Shown in pieces: positions 1-8,241 of a stretch of DNA of 64,000 nucleotides. Every line of letters begins with the position of its first letter. Within the stretch, counting starts at the first letter, position 1. Position numbers and translations under genes: made by a program. The notes below the pieces were generated by a model. The model did not search any database. It saw only the letters and a program-made list of their open reading frames with translations, and was not told the origin of the DNA. This DNA comes from Brevibacterium sp. W7.2 (GTDB lineage: Bacteria > Actinomycetota > Actinomycetes > Actinomycetales > Brevibacteriaceae): contig NZ_CP073089.1 in the NCBI RefSeq assembly GCF_018137945.1, forward strand, positions 1,054,001-1,118,000. Direction: 5' to 3'.

Positions 1-25
1 GCGCCCACGTGGTGCCGAGCGGCTG

Positions 26-757
26 ATGGCCGCCGACTCAAACCCGCCGTCGCGGGAGAACCTCCACGGTCAGGTCCTCGAGGCGATCGGACGCGACATC
101 GTCTCCGAGGCGCTGCCCCCGGGCGTCGTCGTCAAGACCGAGGAGCTGCGCGCCCGCTACGACGTCTCGCTCTCGGTCATCCGGGAGGCCGTGCGCGTCC
201 TCGAATCCCTCGGCATGGTTCGACCGGTGCGCCGGCTCGGTCTCGTCATCCTCGCGATGTCGGAGTGGACGATCCTCGATCCGCTCGTCGTCCGCTGGCG
301 GATGGCGGTCCGTCCCGCCCGTCAGCTGCGGTCGCTGACCGAGTTGCGGGTGGCGATCGAGCCCGAGGCCGCGGGTCTCGCGGCGACCTATGCCGACGCC
401 GAGGCGGCCGAAGAGATCATGCGCTTAGCCGCGCGGATGCGGGCGGCAGGGCGGACCGGTGACGTGAGCGCCTTCCTCGATGCCGATGCCGCGTTCCACC
501 GCGCTGTCCTGCGCGCCGGCGGCAATGAGCTCTTCGCGTCGTTCGACACCGTCGTCGCCGAGATCCTCGCCGGTCGCACCGCGGAGGGGCTGCAGCCGCA
601 GTTCCCCCATCCCGATGCGCTCCAGTGGCACTTCGACGTCGCCGATGCGATCGGCGGTGAGGAGCCGGACCGGGCCCGGCAGGCGATGGCGAAGATCGTC
701 GCGAAGGCCTACGACGAGATGTCCTCGGTCTGGGACGGCGAGCCCCGGCGGACGTGA
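26..757 (+). CDS. GntR-family (FCD/FadR subfamily) transcriptional regulator
   Basis: The protein has 243 residues. Its N-terminal winged helix-turn-helix contains the family signature around residues 35-75 (TEELRARYDVSLSVIREAVR), followed by an all-helical FCD effector-binding domain from about residue 100 with spaced His/Asp residues. FCD-type GntR proteins sense small organic acids. The neighbouring permease, kinase and dehydrogenase point to gluconate or a related sugar acid as ligand and to local control of those genes, which is inference from context. The reading frame is open from the left edge of the window and the ribosome-binding site at position 26 is weak, so the true start may lie upstream of the window. 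Confidence 0.85.
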   Translation: MAADSNPPSRENLHGQVLEAIGRDIVSEALPPGVVVKTEELRARYDVSLSVIREAVRVLESLGMVRPVRRLGLVILAMSEWTILDPLVVRWRMAVRPARQLRSLTELRVAIEPEAAGLAATYADAEAAEEIMRLAARMRAAGRTGDVSAFLDADAAFHRAVLRAGGNELFASFDTVVAEILAGRTAEGLQPQFPHPDALQWHFDVADAIGGEEPDRARQAMAKIVAKAYDEMSSVWDGEPRRT

Positions 758-824
758 GAGGCCAGCGCCGCAGAACGCGCTGAGGCCCGCGCGCCTCTCA
801 GCACGCGGGAAGGCTCGCCGCGCC

Positions 825-2228
825 TCAGAACGCGCTGACGACGGCGTAGAGGATGAGGCTGAAGGCGAAGCCGACGACGCCGAGGAGCGCCTGCCCGACC
901 GTCCACGTCTTCAGCGTCGTCTTCGTGTCCATGCCGAAGAACCGGGAGACGAGCCAGAAGCCCGAGTCGTTGACGTGGCTGGCGAAGACGGAGCCGGCGG
1001 CGAGGGCGAGGACGATCGCGACGACCTGGAGGCTCGAGAAGTCCGGGTTGCCGACGACGATCGGCTGGACGAGCGCGGCGGCCGTGGTCAGCGCCACGGT
1101 CGCCGACCCCTGGGCGACGCGGACGATGGCGGCGATGAGGAATCCGGCGACGATGACCGGCAGGCCGAGCGCGGCGAGGGAGTCGGCGATCGAGTCGCCG
1201 ATGCCGCTGGCCCGCAGCACCCCGCCGAACATGCCGCCGGCCCCGGTGATGAGGACGATCGAGCACACCGGTCCGAGTGCGGAGTCGACGATCGAGTCGA
1301 CGAGCGAGCGGCTCTTGTTCTTCCGCCACCCGAGCAGCCACATCGCCGCGAGCACGGTGATGAGCAGCGCGATCGGCGTCTCGCCGAGCATCCGCAGGCT
1401 CGTCACCAGCGTGGATTCGCCGTCGACCCAGCCTGCCTCGGCGGCGAAGCCGAGTCCGGTGTTGAAGAAGATGAGGATGAGGGGGAGGACGAGGAGGGTG
1501 ATGACGGTGGTCAGGCTCGGTGTCGACTTGAAGCTCGCATACTCGTCGTCGCCGCCGGCGGAGAGGATCGTCGGCACGGGAACGTCGAAGCGCCGGCCGA
1601 TGAAGAGACCGAAGAGGTACCCGCACAGGTACCACGCGGGGATCGCGATGAGGATGCCGCAGATGAGGACGAGACCGACATTGGCGCCGAGGAGACCGGA
1701 GGCGGCGACGGGACCCGGGTGCGGGGGCACGAAGATGTGCATCGCGGAGAACGCCATCGCCGCGGGCATCGCGTAGAGGAGCAGCGACCCGCCGAGGCGG
1801 CGCGCGACGGTGAAGATGATCGGGAGCATGACGACGAGGCCGGCGTCGAAGAAGATCGGGAACCCGAAGAGCAGGGACGTCACCCCGAGGGCGAGTGGGG
1901 CGCGCTTCTCGCCGAAGGCCCTGATGAGACGGTCGGTGAGCACCTCGGCTCCGCCGGAGAGCTCGAGGAGGCGCCCGAGCATCGCCCCGAGTCCGACGAG
2001 GAGGGCGACGCTGGCCAGGGTCGAGCCGAACCCGTCGTAGAGCACGGTGACGAGGTCACCGGGGGTGATGCCGGCCGCGAGCGCCGTGAGGACGCTGACG
2101 ACGACGAGGGCGACGAACGCGTGGAGCCGGAGCTTGATGATGAGCAGCAGCAGGAGGGCGATCGCCGCGGCGGCAAGGCCGAGCAGCGCGGGCGCCGGCA
2201 GCGTCCACGCGAGTTCGATATCGGTCAT
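825..2228 (-). CDS. gntP: GntP-family gluconate:H+ symporter
   Basis: This 467-residue protein is hydrophobic throughout, with about 12-14 predicted membrane helices, as in GntP-family sugar-acid permeases. Family-like segments include LLFGFPIFFDAGLVVMLPI near residue 120 and HIFVPPHPGPVAASGLLGAN near residue 165. It should bring gluconate or a related acid across the cytoplasmic membrane. Its ATG overlaps the TGA of the upstream gluconokinase gene (ATGA at 2225-2228), so the two are translationally coupled in one leftward operon. Substrate specificity within the family cannot be read from sequence alone. Confidence 0.92.
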   Translation of the reverse strand: MTDIELAWTLPAPALLGLAAAAIALLLLLIIKLRLHAFVALVVVSVLTALAAGITPGDLVTVLYDGFGSTLASVALLVGLGAMLGRLLELSGGAEVLTDRLIRAFGEKRAPLALGVTSLLFGFPIFFDAGLVVMLPIIFTVARRLGGSLLLYAMPAAMAFSAMHIFVPPHPGPVAASGLLGANVGLVLICGILIAIPAWYLCGYLFGLFIGRRFDVPVPTILSAGGDDEYASFKSTPSLTTVITLLVLPLILIFFNTGLGFAAEAGWVDGESTLVTSLRMLGETPIALLITVLAAMWLLGWRKNKSRSLVDSIVDSALGPVCSIVLITGAGGMFGGVLRASGIGDSIADSLAALGLPVIVAGFLIAAIVRVAQGSATVALTTAAALVQPIVVGNPDFSSLQVVAIVLALAAGSVFASHVNDSGFWLVSRFFGMDTKTTLKTWTVGQALLGVVGFAFSLILYAVVSAF

Positions 2229-2782
2229 TGATCCTCTTCCTCGAGGCGGGTGCGGCGGTGGAGGGCGATGCGGGCGAGTTCGACGGGCAGGAGATCGAGG
2301 ATCGTCTGCCGCACCTCGGGCAGGCTCTGCTCGATCGAGACGACCATGTGCGCCTCGTCGGGTTCGAGGGCCTCGAGAGTGGACAGCTGCGAGTCGAGCA
2401 GCGTCGGCGACATGAACTCGTGGGCGCGTCTGGCCAGGTGGTCGGCGATGACGGCGCGGGGACCGTCGAGGTGGATGAAGAACGTTGCCGGGGCATCGAT
2501 GCGCAGGCGGTCACGGTAGCGGCGCTTGAGCGCCGAGCAGGCGATGAGCGGGGCGGGGAGGCGGCTGAGCTCGGTGGCGATCGCGGCGAGCCACGGCATC
2601 CGGTCGGTGTCGGTGAGCGGGATGCCGGCGGCCATCTTCGCCTTGTTCGCCGGGGTGTGCAGGTCATCGCCGTCGATGAACGTCACCCCGAGAGCCTCGG
2701 CGACCTGCTGGCCGACGACGGTCTTGCCCGTCCCCGACACCCCCATGATGACGAGTGGTGGAAGGGTCTGTCCCAGGTCCAT
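2225..2782 (-). CDS. gntK: Gluconokinase (thermoresistant GntK type)
   Basis: This 185-residue P-loop kinase phosphorylates gluconate to 6-phosphogluconate, the substrate of the dehydrogenase encoded divergently at 2906. The P-loop MGVSGTGKT lies at residues 13-21, DGDDLHTPANKAKM near residue 40, and the ACSALKRRYRDRLR motif typical of gluconokinases near residue 85. Length matches the family (about 170-190). The start at 2782 is chosen because it precedes the P-loop by only 12 residues and has a GAGAG ribosome-binding site; the frame stays open far upstream, but that extension lies antisense to the dehydrogenase gene. Confidence 0.93.
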   Translation of the reverse strand: MDLGQTLPPLVIMGVSGTGKTVVGQQVAEALGVTFIDGDDLHTPANKAKMAAGIPLTDTDRMPWLAAIATELSRLPAPLIACSALKRRYRDRLRIDAPATFFIHLDGPRAVIADHLARRAHEFMSPTLLDSQLSTLEALEPDEAHMVVSIEQSLPEVRQTILDLLPVELARIALHRRTRLEEEDQ

Positions 2783-2905
2783 AAGAATCTCTCGAAAACA
2801 TATGATGATATTGATATGCTCTGCAGAATAAATCAGAGTTATTGAACCGTATTTCTTCTGCGGAAGACTGTCAACAACGTGACCCTGCAACGAAGAGGAC
2901 TGCTG
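2783..2905. promoter_or_regulatory. Divergent gntKP / gnd promoter region with inverted repeat
   Basis: This short AT-rich intergenic region separates the leftward kinase/permease operon from the rightward dehydrogenase. It holds an inverted repeat CATAT-N10-ATATG at 2799-2818, just upstream of the gntK start. Position and symmetry suit an operator for the GntR regulator encoded at 26-757. A strong ribosome-binding site (GAAGAGGA at 2892-2899) lies before the gnd ATG. Confidence 0.5.
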
Positions 2906-4357
2906 ATGAACGCCGATGTCGCTGTGATCGGGACCGGAGTGATGGGGTCGAACCTCGCGCGCAACCTCGCCGGGCAGGAGGGTCTGCGCGTCGCGCTCTA
3001 CGACCTCGACGTCGACCGCGCGCGAGCGGTGGCCGCGAACCACCCCGAGGCCGAGTTCCTCGTCGCGACCTCTCCCGCCGAGCTCGCCGGGATGCTGCGG
3101 ACGCCCCGCGTCGCGATCCTCATGGTCAACGCCGGGGCCGCGACCGACGCCGCGATCGGCAGCATCGCCGAGGTGTTCGCCCCCGGCGACATCATCGTCG
3201 ACGGCGGCAACTCCCACTTCACCGACACGATCGCCCGCGGGCGGCGGCTGGCCGAGACGGGCATCGAGTTCGTCGGCGTCGGGATCTCCGGCGGTGAGGT
3301 CGGCGCGCTCGAGGGGCCCTCGCTCATGGTCGGCGGCTCCGACGCCGCCTGGGAGCGCCTGCGCCCCCTCCTCACCCCGATCGCCGCCCGCGCCGAGGTG
3401 CCGGGTTCGGTCGAGCCGGTCCCGTGTGTGGCCCACATCGGCACCGACGGCGCCGGTCATTTCGTCAAGATGGTCCACAACGGCATCGAGTACGCCGACA
3501 TGCAGCTCATCGGCGAGGCGTGCACGATCCTCCGCGACGGGCTCGGACTCACCCCCGCCCAGATCTCCGCGGTGCTCACCGAATGGAACGCGGGCGAACT
3601 CGAGTCCTACCTCATCGAGGTCACCGCCGAGGTCTTCGCCCACACCGATGCCGCGACGGGGCGTCCCTTCGTCGACATCGTCGCCGATGCCGCCGGTGCC
3701 AAGGGGACCGGGGCGTGGACGGCGCAGTCGGGTCTCGACCTCGGGGTTCCCGTGCCGACGATCGCCGAGGCGGTCTTCGCGCGGTCGCTGTCCCAGGCGG
3801 CGGATCTGCGCGCCCAGGGGGAGGCCCTCGGCGGACCGGTCCCGGCGGACACGGCCCCTGCCGACCGCCTCGGCGAGGCGATCGAGACGGTCCGCCGGGC
3901 GCTGTTCATGGGCAAGATCCTCGCGTACGTCCAGGGCTTCGACGAGATCGCCGCGGGCGCCCGCGTGCACGGCTGGGACATCCGCCTCGGCGAGCTCGCG
4001 TCGATCTGGCGGGCCGGGTGCATCATCCGCGCCCGCGTGCTCAACAGGATCGTCGCCGCCTACGAGGCGCAGCCGGATCTCAGCTCCCTGCTCGCCGCCG
4101 CTGATGTCCGGCAGTCGCTTGAGGCCGACCAGGCCGCTCTGCGCTCGACCGTCGGCGACGCGGTCGCGGCGGGGATCGCGGTCCCGGCGCTCGCCTCGGC
4201 GCTGGCCTACGTCGACGGCCTCCGCGCGCCCCGGTCCTCGGCGGCGATCATCCAGGCTCAGCGGGACTTCTTCGGCTCGCACACGTACGGGCGGGTCGAC
4301 CGTCCCGGGGTCTTCCACACGCTGTGGTCGGGCGACCGCAGCGAAGTCGAGGTCTGA
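2906..4357 (+). CDS. gnd: 6-phosphogluconate dehydrogenase, decarboxylating
   Basis: This 483-residue enzyme oxidises 6-phosphogluconate to ribulose 5-phosphate and CO2 with reduction of NADP+ (or NAD+) in the pentose phosphate pathway. The N-terminal Rossmann motif GTGVMGSNLARNLA is at residues 9-22. The substrate signatures VDGGNSHFTDT and GVGISGGEVGALEGPS follow, then GAGHFVKMVHNGIEYADMQL with the catalytic Lys, and the helical C-terminal domain. Full length for the long 6PGDH class. The ATG at 2906 follows GAAGAGGA, whereas an in-frame GTG at 2879 has no such site. It completes the route begun by GntP and GntK. Confidence 0.96.
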   Translation: MNADVAVIGTGVMGSNLARNLAGQEGLRVALYDLDVDRARAVAANHPEAEFLVATSPAELAGMLRTPRVAILMVNAGAATDAAIGSIAEVFAPGDIIVDGGNSHFTDTIARGRRLAETGIEFVGVGISGGEVGALEGPSLMVGGSDAAWERLRPLLTPIAARAEVPGSVEPVPCVAHIGTDGAGHFVKMVHNGIEYADMQLIGEACTILRDGLGLTPAQISAVLTEWNAGELESYLIEVTAEVFAHTDAATGRPFVDIVADAAGAKGTGAWTAQSGLDLGVPVPTIAEAVFARSLSQAADLRAQGEALGGPVPADTAPADRLGEAIETVRRALFMGKILAYVQGFDEIAAGARVHGWDIRLGELASIWRAGCIIRARVLNRIVAAYEAQPDLSSLLAAADVRQSLEADQAALRSTVGDAVAAGIAVPALASALAYVDGLRAPRSSAAIIQAQRDFFGSHTYGRVDRPGVFHTLWSGDRSEVEV

Positions 4358-4401
4358 GCCGCCGGTGGCCCCGGCGCGGGGAACGTGGCACTGTGGGATC
4401 T

Positions 4402-5577
4402 ATGACTCAGCCACATGATGCGACGCAGCCCCACGATCCGACCCTGCCCCACGACGACGTCGATCCCGGCGGTCTGCTCGAGTACTCGGTCGTCTTCACC
4501 GACCGTTCGCTCAACCACATGTCGGCGCGCTTCGTCTCCGTCATGCAGGACATCAACCGCATCCTGCGGACCGCCTACGATGCGCAGAGTGCGGCCATCG
4601 TCCCCGGTGGCGGATCCTATGCGATGGAATCGGTGGCCCGGCAGATCGCGACGGGAAAGAAGTGCCTGATCATCCGCAACGGGCTCTTCTCGTTCCGGTG
4701 GTCGCAGATCCTCGACGCCGGATCGATCGCGAGCGAGACCGTCGTCCTCCCGGCTCAGCCGGACTCCGACGATGTCCAGGCCGCGTGGTCGCCTGCCCCC
4801 ATCGCCGAGGTGGTCGCCGCCATCGAGCGCGAACGTCCGGCCGTCGTGTTCGCTCCCCACGTCGAGACGGCCTCGGGGATGCTCCTGCCCGACGAGTACA
4901 TCCGGGCCGTCGCCGATGCCGTCCACTCCGTCGGTGGAGCCTTCGTCCTCGACTGCATCGCCTCGGGTGCGGTGTGGGTGTCGATGGCCGATCTCGGCGT
5001 CGACGTCCTCATCAGCGCCCCGCAGAAGGGGTGGAGCGGTTCGCCGTGCGCGGGCTACGTCATGCTCGGGGAGGCCGGTCGGGCCGCGGTCGAGGCCGGC
5101 ACCTCGACGAGCTTCGCGATGGATCTGAAGAAGTGGCTGTTCATCGCCGACGAGTACGAGGCCGGTCGCGCGCCGTACCACGCGACGATGCCGACGGATG
5201 CGCTCGCCCACAACGCCGCGCTCATGCGCGAGACCGAGGAGCGCGGCTTCGACAAGCTCGAGACGGCGCAGTTCGAACTCGGCGAGCGGGTGCGCGCGGT
5301 CTTCGCTGCCCGCGGTCTGCCCTCGGTGGCGGCCCCGGGGTTCCAGGCGCCGAGCGTGGTCGTCGTCCACACGACCAACCCGCAGCTGGCCAACGGTGCG
5401 GCGTTCAAGGAGGTCGGGCTCCAGGTCGCGGCCGGGGTGCCGCTGCACACCGGGGAGCCGGAGGGCTTCACGTCGTTCCGCATCGGGCTCTTCGGCCTCG
5501 ACAAGCTCGGTGACATCGACGGCACCGTCGCCCGCCTTGAATCCGCCCTCGACCGGATCGACGTCACCGCGAAGTAG
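4402..5577 (+). CDS. Class V aminotransferase (alanine-glyoxylate aminotransferase-like)
   Basis: This 391-residue PLP-dependent enzyme of the AGXT/serine-pyruvate aminotransferase group has PGGGSYAMESVARQI near residue 70 and the PLP-lysine region SAPQKGWSGSPCAGYVML near residue 210. Asp in VLDCIASGAV, which should contact the cofactor, precedes the lysine. Length matches the family (380-400). The start at 4402 is chosen because the homologous core begins soon after it; upstream in-frame codons lack a good ribosome-binding site. The donor and acceptor cannot be decided from sequence. It follows gnd by 44 bases and may be cotranscribed. Confidence 0.85.
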   Translation: MTQPHDATQPHDPTLPHDDVDPGGLLEYSVVFTDRSLNHMSARFVSVMQDINRILRTAYDAQSAAIVPGGGSYAMESVARQIATGKKCLIIRNGLFSFRWSQILDAGSIASETVVLPAQPDSDDVQAAWSPAPIAEVVAAIERERPAVVFAPHVETASGMLLPDEYIRAVADAVHSVGGAFVLDCIASGAVWVSMADLGVDVLISAPQKGWSGSPCAGYVMLGEAGRAAVEAGTSTSFAMDLKKWLFIADEYEAGRAPYHATMPTDALAHNAALMRETEERGFDKLETAQFELGERVRAVFAARGLPSVAAPGFQAPSVVVVHTTNPQLANGAAFKEVGLQVAAGVPLHTGEPEGFTSFRIGLFGLDKLGDIDGTVARLESALDRIDVTAK

Positions 5578-5645
5578 GGCGGCGGCCGGCCCTCGGGCCG
5601 GCCTGCGCATCGACCCGAGGAGCGCTCAGATGAGTTTTGGCCAGG

Positions 5646-5689
5646 TGGGACTGAGATGGCCAGTACACGCACTGGCCATCTCAGTCCCA
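5646..5689. terminator. Long perfect hairpin between convergent genes
   Basis: A 19-bp perfect inverted repeat (arms 5646-5664 and 5671-5689) has a 6-base loop. It lies between the rightward aminotransferase and the leftward methyltransferase genes, so it can end transcription from both sides. There is no T-tract. The core arm is GGGACTGAGATGGCCAGT. The unusual arm length leaves open that it is a dispersed palindromic repeat rather than a simple terminator. Confidence 0.6.
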
Positions 5690-5792
5690 ATTGGCGCAAA
5701 CCCGCAGTGACGCGCAGGAGCGGCCGGCGGCATCGGCCGCCGACCGCTTCACACGCTGCTGCGCCCGAGGCGCTGGTCCGCCCGAGGCGCTC

Positions 5793-6842
5793 TTACGCCC
5801 GGTCGCCGAGGGCGACGACGTTGTCGGCGAGGCGCTCGTTCGTGCCGTACATGAAGTGGTTGCTCATGTTCTCCGAGAACCGGCTCGCCTCCGTCGTCAG
5901 GCCGACGGCCTCGGCGACCTCACGGATGTGCATCGGAGTCGCACCGCAGCACACGCCGAGGTAGTTGACGCCGAGCTCGTGCGCTTCCTTCGCGAAGGCG
6001 CCGATCTCGTAGCGGTTGGTCTGCAGCGGATCGAGCGCGGTGGGGAAGGTCCGGCCGTGCGGGGACGGCACCGCGGCGTGGGGGTCGGAGAGGTTGAAGA
6101 AGGTCGGCTCCTCCTCGGTCGTCCGGTAGGGGATCGGCAGGGCGCCGACGTGACACGAGACGGCCGCGCGGATCTCTTTGAGCCACGGCAGCATCGTCGC
6201 CGGTCCGCGGAAGCAGTTGAGGCCGACGACGTCGACGCCGAGCTGCTCGAGGCGCTGGGCGGTCTCGACGATCCCGGCCCCGTCGGCCATCTCCTGGAAC
6301 GCCATGGGCGCGAGGGTGAGGACGACGGGCAGGCCGCTGGCCTTCGCGATCTCGGCGGCGGCGATGGCCTCACCGGCGAAGTAGAAGGTCTCACCGATGA
6401 TGAGGTCGGCGCCTTCCTCGACGGCCCAGCCGACCATCTCGGAGAACATCGCGCGGACCTCGTCCTGCTTCGCAGGGTCGGCGGGATCCCAGATGTTCGA
6501 GTTCGAGATGTTGCCGGCCATGAAGTTGCCGGGCTTGGCGTCGGCGACGGAGCGCGCGATCTGCAGGGCCGAGCGGTTGAGCGGCTCGAGGAGGTCCTCC
6601 TTGCCGATGACCCGCATCTTCTCGCGGTGTCCGTTGTACGTGAAGGCCTCGACGATGTCGGAGCCGGCCCGCTGGAAGTCGATGTGGAGGCTGCGCAGCG
6701 CCTCGGGGAACTCGAGCGCGACCTCGGGCACGAATTCTCCCGCGGAGAGGTAACCGCGCTTCTCGAGTTCGAAGAGGAAGCCTTCCGCGCAGATCACGGG
6801 ACCGGCGTCGAGGCGCTCGGTGAGGGCGTTGGACTGTGACAT
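5793..6842 (-). CDS. Betaine-type homocysteine S-methyltransferase
   Basis: This 349-residue TIM-barrel protein is closest in style to betaine-homocysteine methyltransferase. Features include the N-terminal VICAEGFLFELEKRGYLSAG, NCFRG near residue 210 and GVNYLGVCCGATPMHIR near residue 305, which supply the three zinc-binding cysteines that activate homocysteine. The reaction is methyl transfer to homocysteine to make methionine. The methyl donor (betaine, S-methylmethionine or other) is not fixed by sequence. The start at 6842 has GGGAGAAC seven bases upstream. Two direct repeats lie upstream at 6946-6992. Confidence 0.85.
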   Translation of the reverse strand: MSQSNALTERLDAGPVICAEGFLFELEKRGYLSAGEFVPEVALEFPEALRSLHIDFQRAGSDIVEAFTYNGHREKMRVIGKEDLLEPLNRSALQIARSVADAKPGNFMAGNISNSNIWDPADPAKQDEVRAMFSEMVGWAVEEGADLIIGETFYFAGEAIAAAEIAKASGLPVVLTLAPMAFQEMADGAGIVETAQRLEQLGVDVVGLNCFRGPATMLPWLKEIRAAVSCHVGALPIPYRTTEEEPTFFNLSDPHAAVPSPHGRTFPTALDPLQTNRYEIGAFAKEAHELGVNYLGVCCGATPMHIREVAEAVGLTTEASRFSENMSNHFMYGTNERLADNVVALGDRA

Positions 6843-6945
6843 GAGTTCTCCCGGTAGAGCTGAGATCGTCGGGCCCGATGACCGAGCTCCGTCGCATTGA
6901 GGACTCAGCCAGCTCATCACAGGCAGCGTCGCTGTCCGCCGTCGA

Positions 6946-6992
6946 CCGTCACAGAAGGTCAGATTCGCGCCGCATTCCGTCACAGAAGGTCA
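6946..6992. promoter_or_regulatory. Paired direct repeats upstream of the methyltransferase gene
   Basis: The 16-mer CCGTCACAGAAGGTCA occurs at 6946-6961 and again at 6977-6992, exactly 31 bases apart, about three helical turns. It lies 104 bases upstream of the homocysteine methyltransferase start. Identity and helical phasing suggest two binding sites for one regulator. No regulator gene is adjacent. Confidence 0.45.
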
Positions 6993-7046
6993 TGTCGCCG
7001 AGGCGGCCCGCCCTCCCCAGGCGCCTTGACTTCCGTATCGGGTTCG

Positions 7047-7358
7047 TCAGTTCCCGCCGCCGCGGCGGGCGCTCAGCCAGTCGGAGAGCAGCGCGGCGCC
7101 GAGGAAGGCGATGAGCCACACCCCGCCGAGGATGAGAGCGATGACGGGGAAGAACACCACCGCGTAGTTGATCTCGAGCCACAGCCCCGACAGTGCGAGG
7201 AGTGCGCAGAGGAGAACGCCGATGCCGGCGACGAGGCGGAGGACGAAACCGGGCGTCGACGCGGTGCGCCGGCCTCGGGCGGCCTGGACGAGGACGAGTA
7301 CGCCGGCGAGGAGCAGGAGCAGCGGAGGGAGAACGATGAGAACGACTCCGGCGGCCAT
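7047..7358 (-). CDS. Small membrane protein, hypothetical
   Basis: This 103-residue protein has three predicted membrane helices (about residues 5-25, 42-62 and 66-92) and a basic, Gly-rich C-terminus. No family is recognised. It lies three bases after the DksA/TraR-like gene, apparently the last gene of the host operon headed by the ABC-F ATPase. With that operon split by the mobile element, its transcription is now uncertain. Confidence 0.65.
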   Translation of the reverse strand: MAAGVVLIVLPPLLLLLAGVLVLVQAARGRRTASTPGFVLRLVAGIGVLLCALLALSGLWLEINYAVVFFPVIALILGGVWLIAFLGAALLSDWLSARRGGGN

Positions 7359-7361
7359 CGT

Positions 7362-7709
7362 CTACCTCCCGGTGTCCCTGCTCGCGCACGTCACGCACAG
7401 CGCCGCGTAGGGGCGAGCGTCGAGTCGCGCCTGGGCGATCGGCTGTGAGCAGGCGGCGCAGATCCCGAACGTCCCGTCATCGAGCCGGGTCACCGCCGCG
7501 GCGATCGCGGCGAGACGCTCACCGGCCTGCTGCCGCAGCGCGTCGGCCTGGCTGCGTTCGAACGCGATCGTCGAGCCCTCGGGGTCGTGTTCGTCGTCGC
7601 TGTTGTCGCCCTGCCGGGCAGCGGAGAGACCGTCGATCGAGGCGCTCAGCGACGCCAGGAGCGCACGGGTCTCCGCCTCCTCGTCGGCCAGTCGCTGCCG
7701 CCAGTCCAC
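7362..7709 (-). CDS. DksA/TraR-type C4 zinc-finger protein
   Basis: This 115-residue protein has a helical N-terminal coiled-coil region (residues 1-75, rich in Glu, Arg and Ala) and a C-terminal C4 zinc finger: CAAC near residue 88 and CVTC near residue 109. DksA/TraR proteins bind RNA polymerase through its secondary channel. The GTG start at 7709 overlaps the TAG stop of the ABC-F remnant (TAGTG), so in the undisrupted chromosome it was translationally coupled to the ABC-F gene. The element now separates it from that operon's promoter. Confidence 0.8.
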   Translation of the reverse strand: MDWRQRLADEEAETRALLASLSASIDGLSAARQGDNSDDEHDPEGSTIAFERSQADALRQQAGERLAAIAAAVTRLDDGTFGICAACSQPIAQARLDARPYAALCVTCASRDTGR

Positions 7710-8221
7710 TACGCCTCCAGCGCCTCGGTGGCCTCGAGCCACCGCTCCTCGAGGGCTGCCGTCTCGTCCTCGAGTTCGCGGACCTGCGCGGTGAGCGCGG
7801 CGAGGCCCTCGAAATCGGCCTGATCGTGGACGGCCATCTCCTCGTGGAGGGCGGCCACCTGCGTGCTCAGCTTGTCCATGCGCCGCTCGATCGCCGAGAC
7901 CTCCTTCGTCGCGGCCCGCCTTTCGGCACCGCTGAGCTTCGGTGCCGACGACTCCTCCGCCGAGGCGGTCCCGGCGGGATCTGCACTGTTCGACCCCGTT
8001 GCCGGGCTCGACCCCGAGGCTTCCTCCGCGCGCAGGCGCAGGTACTCGTCGACCCCGCCGGGCACGTGCCGCAGGCGGTGGCCGAGGATCGCGTACTGCT
8101 GATCGGTGACCCGCTCGAGCAGGTAGCGGTCGTGGGAGACGACGATGAGGGTGCCCGGCCACGAGTCGAGGAGGTCCTCCATCGCGGCGAGCATATCGGA
8201 GTCGACGTCGTTGGTCGGCTC
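7709..8221 (-). pseudogene. uup: C-terminal remnant of the disrupted host ABC-F (Uup-like) ATPase
   Basis: In frame from position 8221 this reads EPTNDVDSDMLAAMEDLLDS, then VVSHDRYLLERVTDQQYAI, then a charged C-terminal coiled coil of about 80 residues as in Uup proteins. It is the end of the second ABC domain plus the Uup-type tail. The other part of the gene lies 52.7 kb away at 60944-62248. Joining the two at the TC dinucleotide restores a continuous LDEPTND Walker B region in frame. Upstream of 8221 the frame runs only four codons into the element before a TAG. Internal ATG codons could yield a fragment, but it would lack ATPase activity. Confidence 0.95.
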
Positions 8222-8236
8222 ACCCAGCAGCTAGAT
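8205..8236. other. attL junction of the integrated element
   Basis: Host sequence runs up to GGTCGGC and then the crossover dinucleotide TC at 8220-8221; element sequence begins at 8222 (ACCCAGCAG). Comparison with attR and with reconstruction of the uup reading frame fixes the crossover to these two bases. Large serine recombinases exchange strands at a central dinucleotide, so a 2-bp identity block is expected. Confidence 0.85.
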
Positions 8237-8241
8237 GGCAG

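Noticed and set aside
480..2231. Long plus-strand open frame antisense to gntP
   Set aside because: It has an extremely biased Arg/Asp/Glu composition without a fold and is a high-GC shadow of the permease gene on the other strand.
2783..4318. N-terminal extension of the gluconokinase frame by about 500 residues
   Set aside because: The extension is antisense to the dehydrogenase gene; the kinase core and a ribosome-binding site start at 2782.
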